This document shows, one piece after another, positions 25,901-35,860 of a stretch of 64,000 nucleotides of DNA. The notes under the pieces are model-generated. The model saw nothing but the letters and a program-made list of their open reading frames with translations. It was not told where the DNA came from and did not search any database. The translations under genes were made by a program, and so were the position numbers. The stretch is taken from assembly GCA_907163375.1 (NCBI GenBank), contig CAJQUW010006986.1, forward strand, positions 269,294-333,293, read 5' to 3'. Source of the stretch: Prostheceraeus crozeri. Its lineage: Eukaryota; Platyhelminthes; Polycladida; Euryleptidae. The stretch's first letter is position 1. Each line of letters opens with the position of its first letter.

Positions 25901-26374
25901 AGCTAGTGTCGTTTGCTCAGCAGATGAGGTCACGGACAAGTCAGATCAAGATACTGACATTGCGGACACTTCAAGTTATCGTCTCTAATTCAAAAAGTAC
26001 TTGCTTGATTTGCATAAATTTTGGCATGTGAGCAGAAAATATCCTCACCTACGTGCATTTAAAGGTTTGTGACAATTGATTCACTTTTACAGATTTTAGA
26101 CAAATTTGAAAACTTAGGGAGATAACCCATAAGTACCCATATTTTTACAAAAAGTATGCTTGTTTCTGACGGAAAGTCCTCTGATTATTTTTTCTGAAAT
26201 ATGTTGGACTAACTAGGGGCGATGAAAGACATTTCATTTTGAATTTAAAAACTCGATGAGTAATCAAATTCTCTTTCTGTTTCAGGCTCAAGTTTTGATT
26301 GGAAGCTGATCGGACTCATAGCAGTCATTGTCGCTCTCCTGGCAATACTGATAACGTTGAGCTTAAATTCATGA
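7943..26374 (+). CDS. ODR4: ODR4 homologue, C-terminal half (four exons)
   Basis: Four exons join in phase: 7943-8099, 13042-13317, 14519-14584 and 26286-26374 (stop TGA at 26372-26374), all with GT donors and AG acceptors. They encode the last ~195 residues. The match to ODR4 rests on LKTDIIRSLCGR, a conserved PxRVLVxLP-type segment followed by LILSDYKF (vertebrate proteins have MLCDYKF), an acidic linker (REDDDEES, SEDEQ) and a C-terminal transmembrane anchor (WKLIGLIAVIVALLAILITL). ODR4 is a tail-anchored ER protein that works with UFSP2 and helps odorant and other GPCRs mature. Upstream exons lie left of 7943 or outside the window. The last intron is about 11.7 kb and full of transposon relics. 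I see no clear AATAAA just after the stop. Confidence 0.8.
8100..9730. other. ODR4 intron, first part
   Basis: This intronic DNA contains an open frame at 8285-8710 with no recognisable domain or codon pattern. A short tandem patch of GTACATGCA-type units lies at about 9295-9345. I see nothing else. Confidence 0.45.
9731..9840. repeat. AATAAGAGACGC direct and inverted repeats
   Basis: Three direct copies of AATAAGAGACGC (about 9736-9782) are followed by an inverted copy, GCGTCTCTTATT (9813-9824), which runs on into CAAAGAAATACGGTAT. The arrangement folds into a hairpin and looks like one end of a foldback or MITE-type element. No second end was found nearby. Confidence 0.6.
10497..10976. mobile_element. 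hAT-type MITE, 480 bp, with target duplication
   Basis: The ends are inverted: CAGTGGCGGATCTAGGG at the left, and the complement of CAGTGACGGATCCAGAGGG at the right. Flanking 8-mers GAGGGGAG (10489-10496) and GAGGGGAA (10977-10984) match at 7 of 8, the 8-bp duplication expected for hAT insertion. No transposase frame is present, so it is non-autonomous. It lies in the ODR4 intron. Confidence 0.85.
10977..11858. other. ODR4 intron, no recognised feature
   Basis: AT-rich intron sequence. A 60-codon open frame at 11460-11642 has no support. Confidence 0.4.
11859..12060 (+). mobile_element. LINE 3' end fragment
   Basis: The + strand encodes KKWMHNVRKDME, LSPRLAQDLTVWRR and a short basic tail to a TAA at 12030-12032. 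This is the terminal segment of many LINE ORF2 proteins, where R-W-x-D-N-V-x-x-D is followed by a D-R-x-x-W-R motif. It ends in GAGTAAGAGTAA, a short microsatellite-like tail. Only the last ~60 codons survive, so it is a strongly 5'-truncated insertion in the ODR4 intron. Confidence 0.7.
12061..13041. other. ODR4 intron, no recognised feature
   Basis: AT-rich intron sequence ending in the pyrimidine tract and AG (13040-13041) that precede the second ODR4 exon in the window. Confidence 0.45.
13318..14518. other. ODR4 intron (1.2 kb)
   Basis: It begins GTGAGT and ends CTTTGCAG. I see nothing recognisable inside. Confidence 0.6.
15640..16412 (+). mobile_element. CR1/L2-like LINE 3' end
   Basis: An open frame at 15683-16216 encodes the C-terminal part of a non-LTR reverse transcriptase: VKILGCILSCDLKW, then KASKGIYLILNLRRGG, LIYSAYCSFIRSIISWAYPV and LERRVLNII-like VERRVLNII. 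The family's usual ending (RFSRSFINYCS) is present in another frame ending at 16241, so a frameshift occurred near the end. The 3' UTR runs to AATAAAGATTTCATTCATT, an AATAAA plus short repeat tail typical of CR1/L2 elements. The copy is 5'-truncated and lies in the last ODR4 intron. Clade assignment by eye is tentative. Confidence 0.8.
16901..17014. repeat. 114-bp hairpin repeat
   Basis: Imperfect inverted arms of about 45 bp begin GGTTCAGATCAACAATTTCT and end in its approximate complement. The inner parts are GAGCGCTTTCATGCC and GGCATGAAACAAGCGC. It could be a small foldback MITE or a hairpin from a Penelope terminal repeat. No clear target duplication. Confidence 0.65.
17529..17664. repeat. 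Inverted repeat with hammerhead-like core
   Basis: Inverted arms share GTTGTCATTT and GCGYCGTTATCTTC. The right arm reads TTGAAGA (17615-17621), AACGAC-GCTTA-GTCGTT (a perfect 6-bp stem II) and GAAAT (17640-17644): the layout of a hammerhead ribozyme with one departure in the first box. Such ribozymes are known in Penelope-like terminal repeats. The left arm is a more decayed inverse copy. Confidence 0.55.
18215..19085 (+). mobile_element. LINE fragment split by a palindromic element
   Basis: After the insertion at 18291-18917, the + strand reads ADLAELARYRTGHSLF and then CNECGEEEQMLEHNLIRC, the terminal region of Jockey/R1-type LINE proteins, which end with a C..C.....EH.....C zinc knuckle. 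Before the insertion the frame leading into AGAGCAGAT is open over a short distance and is consistent with the same protein. Stops and frameshifts are present. The target duplication GAGCAGAT lies within this LINE, so the palindromic element is the younger insertion. Confidence 0.6.
18291..18917. mobile_element. Palindromic DNA element, copy A, perfect 8-bp duplication
   Basis: The terminal inverted repeat GGTACTTATGG (18291-18301) is matched by CCATAAGTACC (18907-18917), and the similarity continues inward for some 250 bp per arm (GATTATCTCC, CAATCGTCACAAAACTTC and their complements). The flanks are GAGCAGAT on both sides (18283-18290 and 18918-18925), a perfect 8-bp target duplication. There is no coding capacity. 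A second copy lies at about 25514-26139. The family could be hAT-, P- or MULE-related; the GGTACTTATGG end is not one I recognise. Confidence 0.85.
20293..21677. mobile_element. hAT-type non-autonomous element with subterminal repeats
   Basis: The 13-bp terminal inverted repeats are perfect: CAGGGGTGAGCCG (20293-20305) and CGGCTCACCCCTG (21665-21677). With the element taken as beginning AGGGG, the flanking 8-mers GCAATGGC and GCAACGGG match at 6 of 8. Both ends carry repeated TGTGACAAAATGTGAC-type units (about 20345-20405 and 21530-21650), the subterminal motif array usual for hAT transposase binding. There is no transposase frame. The element is inserted in a Penelope-like element and itself contains a SINE copy, giving three nested layers. 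Confidence 0.8.
21133..21314 (-). mobile_element. tRNA-derived SINE, second copy
   Basis: Minus-strand copy of the family at 1303-1490: the A box (TGGCACAGTG, complement of 21297-21306), the B box (GGTCGAGCCCC) and the same body and end. It lies inside the hAT-type element at 20293-21677, so it inserted after that element or was carried by it. Confidence 0.75.
22341..23114. other. ODR4 intron, no recognised feature
   Basis: Open frame 22668-22964 shows no domain. I see no repeat I can name. Confidence 0.4.
23123..23885. mobile_element. hAT-type MITE, 763 bp, perfect 8-bp duplication
   Basis: The left end CAGAGCTGGAAGCGG and right end complementary to CAGAGCTGGAACCGGGCC form inverted repeats. 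Both flanks read AGCATGAC (23115-23122 and 23886-23893), a perfect 8-bp target duplication. The outer ~40 bp on the left are GC-rich (GGACCCGG, GGGCCGGG), while the interior is AT-rich with no ORF. The CAGRG start and 8-bp duplication place it with hAT elements. Confidence 0.88.
24090..24143. mobile_element. 54-bp hAT micro-element
   Basis: CAGGCGCGTAGCTAGGA at the left and the complement of CAGTGGCGTAGGCAAGGA at the right are inverted ends lying almost back to back. Flanks AAGGGAAT (24082-24089) and ACGGGAAT (24144-24151) match at 7 of 8. This is a hAT-type element reduced nearly to its ends. Confidence 0.75.
24152..25513. other. ODR4 intron, no firm feature
   Basis: A short open frame at 24772-24993 and its complement look faintly protein-like, but I recognise no domain. 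Confidence 0.35.
25514..26139. mobile_element. Palindromic DNA element, copy B
   Basis: It shares arms with the element at 18291-18917: the left arm has TCATCTCCCCCACG and CAATCGTCACAAAACTTC, and the right arm has the complement ending GGAGATAACCCATAAGTACC. The left tip is degraded, so the boundary is approximate and no target duplication is clear. It lies just upstream of the last ODR4 exon (26286). No coding capacity. Confidence 0.75.
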
Positions 26375-28014
26375 GAATAGCCTTATGAAGAATGTCCCAC
26401 CATTTTATTCCTCTCATGAATCGTGCGACACTGAGCACTGACTTGGTGGGAGACCCGGTTTGTCATTGTATGGTGCTACTTGATGTAAAGTTTGAATTGA
26501 AATGGTGATGAAAATTTTGAGTTCTCAATCATTGCAAATGGCTTTAACTCATGTGAAATGAGTAGCGGCAATCCTATCAATTTTTGTTGTCTGTAGGATT
26601 AATTCAACTTATTTTTTTCTAAATTATTTGTCTTAATTTGTTTTATATTCTCTGTAACTCCTTGAGAGATTTTCGGATGGAAACCTTTACATAGATGGCA
26701 AGATTTCATGAGATTAACACATCACAGCTGGTGAATCCTTTTATTACAGCTGATCAGCTTATCAACGGGAACACCTCTCGCGTGAGGAACCCACATACAC
26801 GTGACTAATATAAAAACAGTCAATTGAGTGTGCTACTAACCGTCTCTTGAAGCATTTTATTGAATCCACTTCACTGCCATTGCATTCATTTTTTACATGA
26901 ATTGATAGATGTTCTTTCTCCATGAAGTTCTCCTGCATCGTGTATGATAACACATTTGAATGCCTCATACATTTGATGTCATTTATACTTCGGGTTTTGG
27001 TGCTTCGAATGCTAAAGTGAAGCAAATATATCTCTAAATTCTCATCTTCTGAAAGGAAGTAAAACTACTAACAGTGAAGCAATGTCTCAGACAGCAATCA
27101 AATTTCGTTTCTCCATCGTTTGTAAGTTGAAATGTTTCACAAAATGTTTCGCAGATTTTGTAATAGTATAATAATGCACGGAAATATGTTTTGTCTGAAT
27201 TCAATTGTCATGATTTTGAATGAAAATCGGTGGATCTTCAATTGATATTATTTCACTTTTGACTTAGGAATGTAGAGATATTTTGGTGAATGTATGGTAA
27301 ATGTTAAAAAGTTGCATTGTAAATTTTGAAAATATAATACATTTGAATCACTCATTAGCTTTTTCATATTCCAATGTACTTATGGATTAAAATGTGCGCA
27401 TGTCTGCGATGTCATGTGGTGAGATTGCTAATGTACATGTAACAGAAAACTTTTTAGATAGAACAAATCTCATTCTGATCATTACTAATCTGGATTTCTC
27501 AATCTAGAGCCAGAGTATTGTTTAGCTAATATGAGCCTCAAAAACTCGTAATTTCAACATTAGAGAAGCGAGAGAAGTAAAATGGTCACAGCGCAGAGCC
27601 GACCAAAATTCGTTTTATTGAGCGTCTTCTGAATTTTGACGTGATTATATAACAGTGTAGAAATGGCTGTGGAAATATACTTTGTCTCTGTATTATGACA
27701 GAGAAATGTTTTGAAAAGTCACGGCATTGATTACAAAATTATGCGAAACATTGAATTATAGGCCCTATGTTGGCTATTAACAGCAGAGCCATTATCAAAA
27801 ATCAAGATTAGACAGTTGGATATAGTTGATAGAGTTTATAAGATTTGATTTTTACATATTTGATCCATCGATACATATTTATGAACTTTCAAGCAATATT
27901 TACGCACTGAAGTAATTATTTATAGCACACTGTAATTTTTTCCCAATTGATCAAAATTCAACTATTTCATGTTTGCAATATTGACGGGCATTCATTAAAT
28001 ATCACTTTAGACAC
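26375..28014. other. ODR4 3' UTR and intergenic DNA
   Basis: AT-rich. I see no canonical AATAAA within the first few hundred bases after the stop, so the 3' end of the mRNA is not placed. Nothing else recognised. Confidence 0.4.
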
Positions 28015-28324
28015 ACTACTAGCAAATCGCCTCAGCTAATGCGCCTGCAATAATCAATAAAAGTAGTTTTTTGCAAACACAATGTAAATAGAATAATTAA
28101 ATAATGAGTTGTATTCTCAGTTGAAAAATGGGAACAAACCTGACCAACTTCCATTTCATCCAACATCAGGAATCATCAGCAGGCCTAGTTCACATCTCTC
28201 AACATGTTCCCATTTTTCAACTGAGGATGCAACTCAATATTAATTATTCTATTTACATTGTGCTTGAAAAAGCAGCTTTTATTGATTGTTGCAGACGCAC
28301 TAACTTGAGCGATTTGCCAGTAGT
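28015..28324. repeat. 310-bp palindrome with hammerhead-like core
   Basis: The outer ends ACTACTAGCAAATCGC and GCGATTTGCCAGTAGT are inverted, and the arms of about 120 bp match inward to GAAAAATGGGAACA. On the minus strand the spacer reads CTGATGA (28173-28179), TCC...GGA and GAAAT (to 28153): the invariant boxes of a hammerhead core with a short stem II. It resembles the 6104-6601 palindrome in design but not in sequence. It may be a Penelope-type terminal-repeat pair or a foldback MITE. Confidence 0.7.
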
Positions 28325-30525
28325 TTCACTAACTTGCTAATTTCTTAGCTCATCAAACTACAAATTTAATTCAACGAAATTTTAAGTAATGCATTTATTT
28401 CCTACTTAGCGCATGTACGTGGAGTTTCGTGTTCATTCGATATTCAATTAATTTCAAGCATAAAGTTTTGAAATGCCATTTTTAATCAAGCAATGTGTGA
28501 TACTCACACTTCACAGACATGAGAATGCAATCAGGCAGCGTTGTTACACAAGTGAAAAAATGCATGGTGATTGTGAAGAATCGTAATTTCCTATTCATTT
28601 GATTTCCTTCACAAATGCTCAAGCCCAAATACAGGGAAATGCACTCTTCACGGTCGCAGTAATTTGATTTTTCAATGACTTTTTTCTCGATTTGTGTCGA
28701 GGCATTTTATCATCAGTAAAAGTTTTGGGTCGTGCTCAAAATTGTGGTTCGGGTTCGATTGGAAGGTGGTCTGGTCGGGTTCAGGTTTTAATTCATAGCT
28801 GTTGCGCCTCCCTGTCCATGTGTAAATGTCATAACATAAAATTCAAGCATGCGACGAATAGGTGTGAAATTTATGAATTTCAAATTTCATCACTTTCTTG
28901 CATACTGTTAACGTCACGTCGTTCAGTGATACGAATTCATTCAGTTACACTGAAAATGCTTTACCTTGTTACAATCTCCTTATACCAGCTTACATTCCTT
29001 GAATGGCGATAGCTAGCTGATCGATCCTGCAGCAAATTGAATTATAAAGATGAATTTACTTAAACAACAACCATTTCATTGTGATAACGTTTATGTTGCA
29101 TTTTAAGTTAACAGCATTTTTAAAATTATTGTTCAGTATAAAATGAAAAATGAATGAAATTAAATGAATTCTCAATAAGTTCAGTCTCGAAAAGTATGTG
29201 CTCGTATGTAGGTCGCTTGTACTGATTTACTTGAATTTTGAACACAGATGATGCAGACATTTACCTTCCTCTGCATCATTGCAATTTTTCACATAGCTGT
29301 TAGCTGTTTATGCAGACAGCAAAATGTTCTGTTCTTCCTTCTCATGGATTAATGTCTCTAACAAAAGAATATATTTTGTCATGTTATTTGCTTATTAATT
29401 GCTTCACAACTTACCCGTTTATTTCTGTTTTTTTTTCATTTGATTTACGATCTTCCAATGCCCGCGGTTACTCCTTCAAATTGTCTTTCATAAATAAATT
29501 CTAACATGCAGAAAATATTTCTCTGTCATCAAGTGCTTTGGGTACTGAACTCATTAACCGGAACAGAATGTTAGTATTTTCTAGATTCGCTTCATTAGCT
29601 TTGACTTTTGTCAATCAGTGCACACCTCAGTCTAATAGCAAGTTCTCTTCGTAAATACGTAAATAAATAAATTGGCTAGTTTGTCACCGTAAAATTCTTA
29701 AATGTTCGAACATTCTGTCCCTTCTATCATTGGAGAGAAACATTTCGGCGTTTCATGGCACCAATGACTATTTCATTTCAAGCGAATAGTATCTCATTAT
29801 TATCATCTAAATAACATTCGTCGTATATACTAGTAGAATAGAGGTATGTCAGACGAATTTTACATAACATAGCTCATAATGCGAATTTATAAGCTCAGTT
29901 ATAATAAAGATGAACAATTGAAATCTTGAAAATTGTAAGCAGCTTCCATGTCGAATTGACTGACTATTCATAAGTTTGTATAATTTAAAATTAATTTTTC
30001 TGATGCGAATTTGTTTCAACCTTCAATATATTAATGGAACTGAAGTGACGATTTAATCTTTTAATTAAAACCTGTAGTTTCACCTGCTTTATAGCGCGCA
30101 CAAATCTGAAAAGTAATCGCACATGTGCTTGAAGTATTTCATATATAAAGTTTTTAATTGAGCCGCGGCTTTCAAATTAAAATTGATTCAACTACTTGTC
30201 ATATCTTGTCATGACAGGACAAATAATTCTTGTCTTGGTAAAAAAAAATTTTTCTTTTTATTTCGAATCGTTCAATCCAAATTGCACAATCTTAAAGACA
30301 TCAGTTGCATTATTCACAATACTGTTGATGATGTGCGTGATTGATCTGGCACAAGCATTGCTAATGAGCATCAAGAAATTATCATTTTTTGGAAATTTCC
30401 CTGCGTTTAAGAATCGGAAATTGAACTTAACAGACGCATCCATTGTTTCAGTAAATATCTCATTAACAGTAAAATCACTCCTGTATTCAAGACCTTAAAG
30501 ACAGCTCTTTATATTCATGGCAAAG
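28325..30525. other. AT-rich intergenic DNA
   Basis: Several short open frames have no recognisable domain. A CGGGTTCGGGTT-type patch near 28740-28790 resembles the ends of some MITEs but has no partner. Confidence 0.4.
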
Positions 30526-30840
30526 TATCTAATTGTTTTCCCGTACATAGTCTACAAATTTTCTTGTGAACAATGTGACAAAGTTGCATCAGCGAGACAG
30601 CTAGACATCTACAAACGCGCATTAGAGAGCATTTATAAGGTAGACTTCACCATCTGAAATGTCGCTTCATAATATTATGAACTTTGACCAATCTTTCTCC
30701 GTCATTGCCCGTACAAGCAAACCGCGCATTGCAAAATCAGTCTTCATAGCTGCTTGCTTATGACACAGATATTTCATCAAACAACAACACCAGCTCTTTT
30801 CATTGTCTTCAAAGTTTTAATCATTTACCTAAATTGCTTT
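30526..30840 (+). mobile_element. Penelope-like GIY-YIG endonuclease relic
   Basis: The + strand encodes PYIVYKFSCEQC near 30540, then in another frame ETARHLQTRIREHL (about 30590-30630), followed by a weakly open stretch ending near 30840. The order VYKF.C..C - ETxRHLxTRIxEH is that of the GIY-YIG domain of Penelope-like elements of the type with a CxxC motif. Stops and frameshifts show it is dead. It belongs to a different lineage from the SNYIGRT-type endonucleases at 20 kb and 33 kb. Confidence 0.65.
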
Positions 30841-32635
30841 TATTGTCTTGATTTGTTCCGCTTCAAATATGGGTAATTGAGGATATGATGAAGACTCCTA
30901 AATTCTTTGAAATTGCAGTTTGGATTAAATGGGTCGAAATGAAAGAATTCCAAAAATCATAGAAAAATGAGAACATGGATGATTTTTCGTTCAATTATCA
31001 CTTCTTTGATCTTTCTTTGACTGATCGGAACAAAATCGCAATTTAGAATGGAAGGGGCGATCCTTAACGGGTTCCTGTTGTGTAGTTAATGAAAATGCCA
31101 TTGAGATGTCCTTAAGCACTCGTTTGACATCATGCGGCAGTCAATTGCCTCCAACATCATAAGTAAGTGCGAACATACTTAGACAATCTGTTCAAGTCAA
31201 CTTAGTGTGTTGGTTGGAAAGTTATTGCAGGATGATGATCACGATGATGAAAGATGTCGTTTTCATTTCCGCAGATGGCGATAGAGGAATGGCGTGAGAA
31301 TTAAATTAAGACAAGACGTTGAATGTCTTCTTGTTGAAGCGCAGATGTTATGCACGGAGAGTTTGAAAGTTCGTGCATCAGCCATCGTTCATTTCTGACT
31401 GATATTTAACTTTTTAAGTTGTAACAAAACAATTTCTTATCTGCAAAATAATTTCCTTGTCGAAATGGTTAAAGAGGTGACAAATGGTGTCAATAGTTGC
31501 GCAGAATCTTCGAACCTCGCAATATAATTAGCGCACTTAATGTGAATATTGCTCAGAGCGGCAATTACTACCAAAAAATTCATTTTAGCATTTGCTGAGC
31601 TTCCTATCGTATGGTGTTTACATCATTGCATGAATTAATCTGATTAATCCGATTTCTATCTGCTTGTGTAATCTGAATCCGCTGTTCAGTCATGAATGCG
31701 AACCGAAGTTTTGAAATATAGGGAAATTATTACTGCATTTTCACTGCTTCGCCATTGTAGGTAGAAAGGCAACTGATCATCGATGCGAATCAGATAAATG
31801 AACTTTAAATTCATTGTTAATAACTGTAAAAAATTGATTGTGATATAATGAATTCTTTGTTGCTTAACAAATTTGATCAGCGTTTATGTTATAAGACAGT
31901 GTAATGCTTTGCTGTACCATACTTGATCTTACATTTTTGATTCCTTTTCGTTCATTCGTATTTTCTTTTCGTATTTCATTCGTGACATATTTTCTTTTTC
32001 TCTTCCAATTTTTCTTATTTATTTCCTATTTCCATTGATGTGTAGGCTACCCCCTCTTCCTCAAGTTTTTGTTTCAAAAAATGATCGCTAACACATTTTT
32101 GCTTATATTGTGAATATAGAATATAATTGTGACCAAACCCATCATTGCTGTAAGTGAGCATCGATTTACATCTACAACAATGACTGTAGTGACAAAAATC
32201 GTCATCTTGGTTACGTATTGATCGCTAACTCATCTCCACTCTTCCAAAAAAAACGGTTCTTTTAGATGCATAAAATTTTGTTGGTACATGAAACAGTGTT
32301 TTGTCATTCTACTATTCTATCTTGGATTGTCTATTTACATGTCAATTCTTGATGAGGAGCTCTTTCTTTCTTAAATATGCAAAGGTACTTATTTCGAAGC
32401 ATTTGAAACTGCCCAAAATGACATTTTCTTCTGTAACTTTTATGGCCTCGTATACAAGGAAATTGGAAATCTTTTAAAATGGATCCTGATTTCTCGGTGA
32501 ATTGAATGCTACAAAATTGCTGATATCATTTACTTATGAATTCATTCGTTGCGTTTTCATTTTGCTTGTATACGAGACCATCTACATAATTGATGAGAGC
32601 ATCAATGGTGTCGATTAACAATGTTATGGAGAAAG
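30841..32635. other. AT-rich intergenic DNA
   Basis: T-rich tracts, for example around 31940-32040. No gene or repeat that I can support. Confidence 0.4.
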
Positions 32636-32639
32636 AATA

Positions 32640-33370
32640 TCGCAAAAGGTATCATTGCACCGATATATTTCGCCGGCTCCCGACGGGATGCACTCCGGAA
32701 TGACAAGCAAGGTATGATGTGAACACATGTAACGGTCACACAGACAATCATTTGACGCAGCAAGACATGACTGATGCGTAATGAGACTAGACAATAAAGC
32801 ATGAAATACAATAAAACATGCAAGCTAAGACTAATAATAAAGTTACCAAGGTAAGGAAAGGGTAAAGACTGTCTGCTTCTGGACGCAAAGGTCTGGCTTC
32901 GATGTGTAAATGTGCAGAGCCTCTAATACACCAAGATGAAGCTTACACCTTCCTCTTGCACCTGATTCGCGTTGTAACCAGATCCCAGTAACCCAAGCAA
33001 TCTGGAGCTCGAGCCTCAAAGACAGACTTCCAATCACTTCGGAATCGAACGTCCTCTACAATTTCAGTTGTGTCTGCGGCAGCAGATACATCGGCCGAAC
33101 CGAAAGGAGACTGTCCCAGAGAATAAACGAAGAAAATGAAAAGGAAAAAAAAGAAAACGAACTTTACTATTAGTCTTAACTTTCATGTTTTATTGTATTT
33201 TATGCTTTATTGTCTCGCCTCATTACGCATCAGTCATGTCTTGCTGCGTCATATTTATATCCTATTTATATCATTTTTATCGTCTGCTGACCGTTACATA
33301 TGTTCACATCATACCCTGCTTGCCATTCCGAAGTGCATCCCGTAGATAGCCGGCGAAATATATCGGTACT
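32640..33370. mobile_element. Two divergent Penelope-like 3' ends (head-to-head)
   Basis: The minus strand at 32843-33037 encodes an endonuclease C-terminus (LEALHIYTSKPDLCVQKQ, then SLPW and a stop). The + strand at about 33045-33135 encodes the middle of the same domain (YNFSCVCGSRYIGRTERR). Each is followed outward by the same ~190-bp terminal sequence: 32640-32835 on the minus strand and 33170-33370 on the plus strand, sharing CATGTTTTATTGTATTT and GCCGGCGAAATATATCGG. So two truncated copies of one element diverge from a junction near 33040. Inverted partial copies are a known insertion outcome for Penelope-like elements. Confidence 0.75.
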
Positions 33371-35860
33371 AATATATCCGGTAAATATATCAGAACTTTT
33401 GTGCCCTTTTTTAATACATGATTAATGTTGACAATTGGATAATTGTATAATCTTTTGGACGAATTAAATCAGTTAACCTTCGAATTTATTCTCATTCACA
33501 GCTCAAATCTAAGCGCTTTGACCACAAATTTCATTTGTGCATTTGAAAAACCAGAAAGACGTTTTGAAGATAAGAAGTGGTGACGGGACACAGTCCATTC
33601 CCTCTACAAGGTAGCCCAAGCCAAGCCATAGCTCGGCGACCCGTTCTTTCGAGTGCGGGATCGCCGATTGAAAATGAATGATACGAATGAGCCGGTGGTC
33701 AAGAAACAAAAGGAAAGGCGCATATTACTCAGAATGATCTCAGTACGTCTACTGGTTTGTTGAATTTGCATGAAGCGGCGTCGTTATATCATTTTCTCGC
33801 TTTTTGTGTTTATTCAGTTACTTCGTTTATTCTTTGGTGTTGTTCTTTAATTTTTGGACTTTATGTTTGTGTGAACATTACTTGGATTAGATTGATAGAC
33901 TTTGTCAAAATCTCTAAATATGTCATATATTTCATAGAGCCATATAGAAATGCACTTACTGTTGGTGTACAGAATTAATAAACAGAGAAAGTTTTCATAA
34001 TTCAGATATTAATGCATGGCTATCGAAGTGGAGTTTATCTGACATTTCAAAGATTTGTTGGCAAAGGAGCAGAGGTCGCAAGGAGTCAATCAAGTTCAAT
34101 CGTCATCAATATCATCATCCACCTAGCTAGACAATCATTATTCTCGTACCAATTCACCACCCTCCTCCAAAGAATTCATCGATGATGTGCATTGTACAAG
34201 TAGCGGTATGTGACTAGCAATGGTATAACATCCACACCACCGACCGGTGTCCAAGGCTGAGAGGAGAGAGTGTGTGGCACTTCATAATAGCATGCGAGAT
34301 CATGTGAATCATTTATATAGCACACTTTTCGACGTAAAGATGTAGGTTCTCGTCTGCTTCATTGGATGGCGCCACAATCTGTGTACACAGTTCAGTCTTG
34401 ATACATTCATCGACCATCAGGATGTGGAGCAAATGTTAAATGTGTGAGTATTTATCTCTGTTATCAATCGAGGCTCATTGTCATGTCTCCATCTCATGTC
34501 GGCGGCATCCAATGAGCCAACAGTAGTGAACTTGAGACAAACGATCGCAGTCAGTCAATGCTTCTCCTAAAATAACTTAACCTACTCAAAATTATTTTAC
34601 TATGTGGATTCACACATTTTTCACATATGGCACGTTGACTTCATTTCTTGTACCAACCTAAAATGAAGTGGGTCATGAACATTGTACAATAATTATTTTC
34701 TTGCGAACTGCTGCTGTTGTATGCATTGTAAAATTTGTAATTTATGATTTTGCTAAGTGAATTTCCATCACATAAAAAGATGCACAATTTGCACATGCGT
34801 AGTAAAAAAACGCGCTCTACTACAGCGACAGTATTTGCATGCGTCGCATATCACGTACCAACAGCGGGTTTTGCTGCATCCATGTGAATATGATTTTTGA
34901 CATGACTGTCCTTTCAAAAGGCAGTATCGCCACTCAATGTTTCTCTGTGAATTGGACTGTGGTCAGTGAACATGATCAGTAGACGATGGAATGTATAATT
35001 ACGACGATATCTGCTATTCAAATTATTAAATTAATGACATCATTATAGCAATGAACTAAAAAGATGTCTCAGTTTTAACACACAAAGAAGTGTGCAAAGG
35101 CATATTTTCAGAGAAACGGTACAAATTTATTTCCTGATGAGTAGATTGGTATATGATTTTTTTTTCACGATCCTGTGACAGTATCAATCCCTGATTTGCA
35201 AGAAATTTATATCTTCGTGTACTTTTGCTGCTTTCGACCCGTCCGCATTTGGGCAATTTCATGACTTTTATTAGTTTTTGATGTTCCTAAATAGCGCATG
35301 AAGCTAAAAGCTGTCATCAGAGAAGCAAGATGATTTTACTTAATGACCCAGAAAGTCGACAGATATCATTCTTGTTCTCTAGTTATGTCTAGGTACGTTT
35401 CAGGATGTTATTTGACTGAAGTCAGTTGCACAATCTTCTGGCATAAAATATCTACAAACTCATCGTCAGATTCTAGTGAGGGATAAGGGCGGAAATCATG
35501 ATAATTGGAATTTGTTTTTATTGCTGTTAATCAATTCTGGAAACGACCGATGGTATCAGATGACTAATTGTTGTGTCTATTAATTTGCTAATCAGACACA
35601 TTTGCAAACTGTGACAAACTGTGATAGCGATTATCCAACCCGAGATACTGGTTATCAAATCAACGAATTCATTTCCTTCGGTCATTCCGTACATAATCAC
35701 TACAACCATTGTGGTACACCGGTTTTTTCTGCGGTGCATCACTTTTGATGAATTACGTATATTTGTATACGCATGTTGTATATGCTCGTAGATGATAGTG
35801 AATGTATTCATTTTCCTTTATTTGAAGTTGCTCTATCCTGAGCATGTTATTGTGATTCTA
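33371..35860. other. Intergenic DNA upstream of ZDHHC12
   Basis: No supported gene or repeat. The ZDHHC12 promoter should lie in the right-hand part, but I see no clear TATA box or CpG island. Confidence 0.4.
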
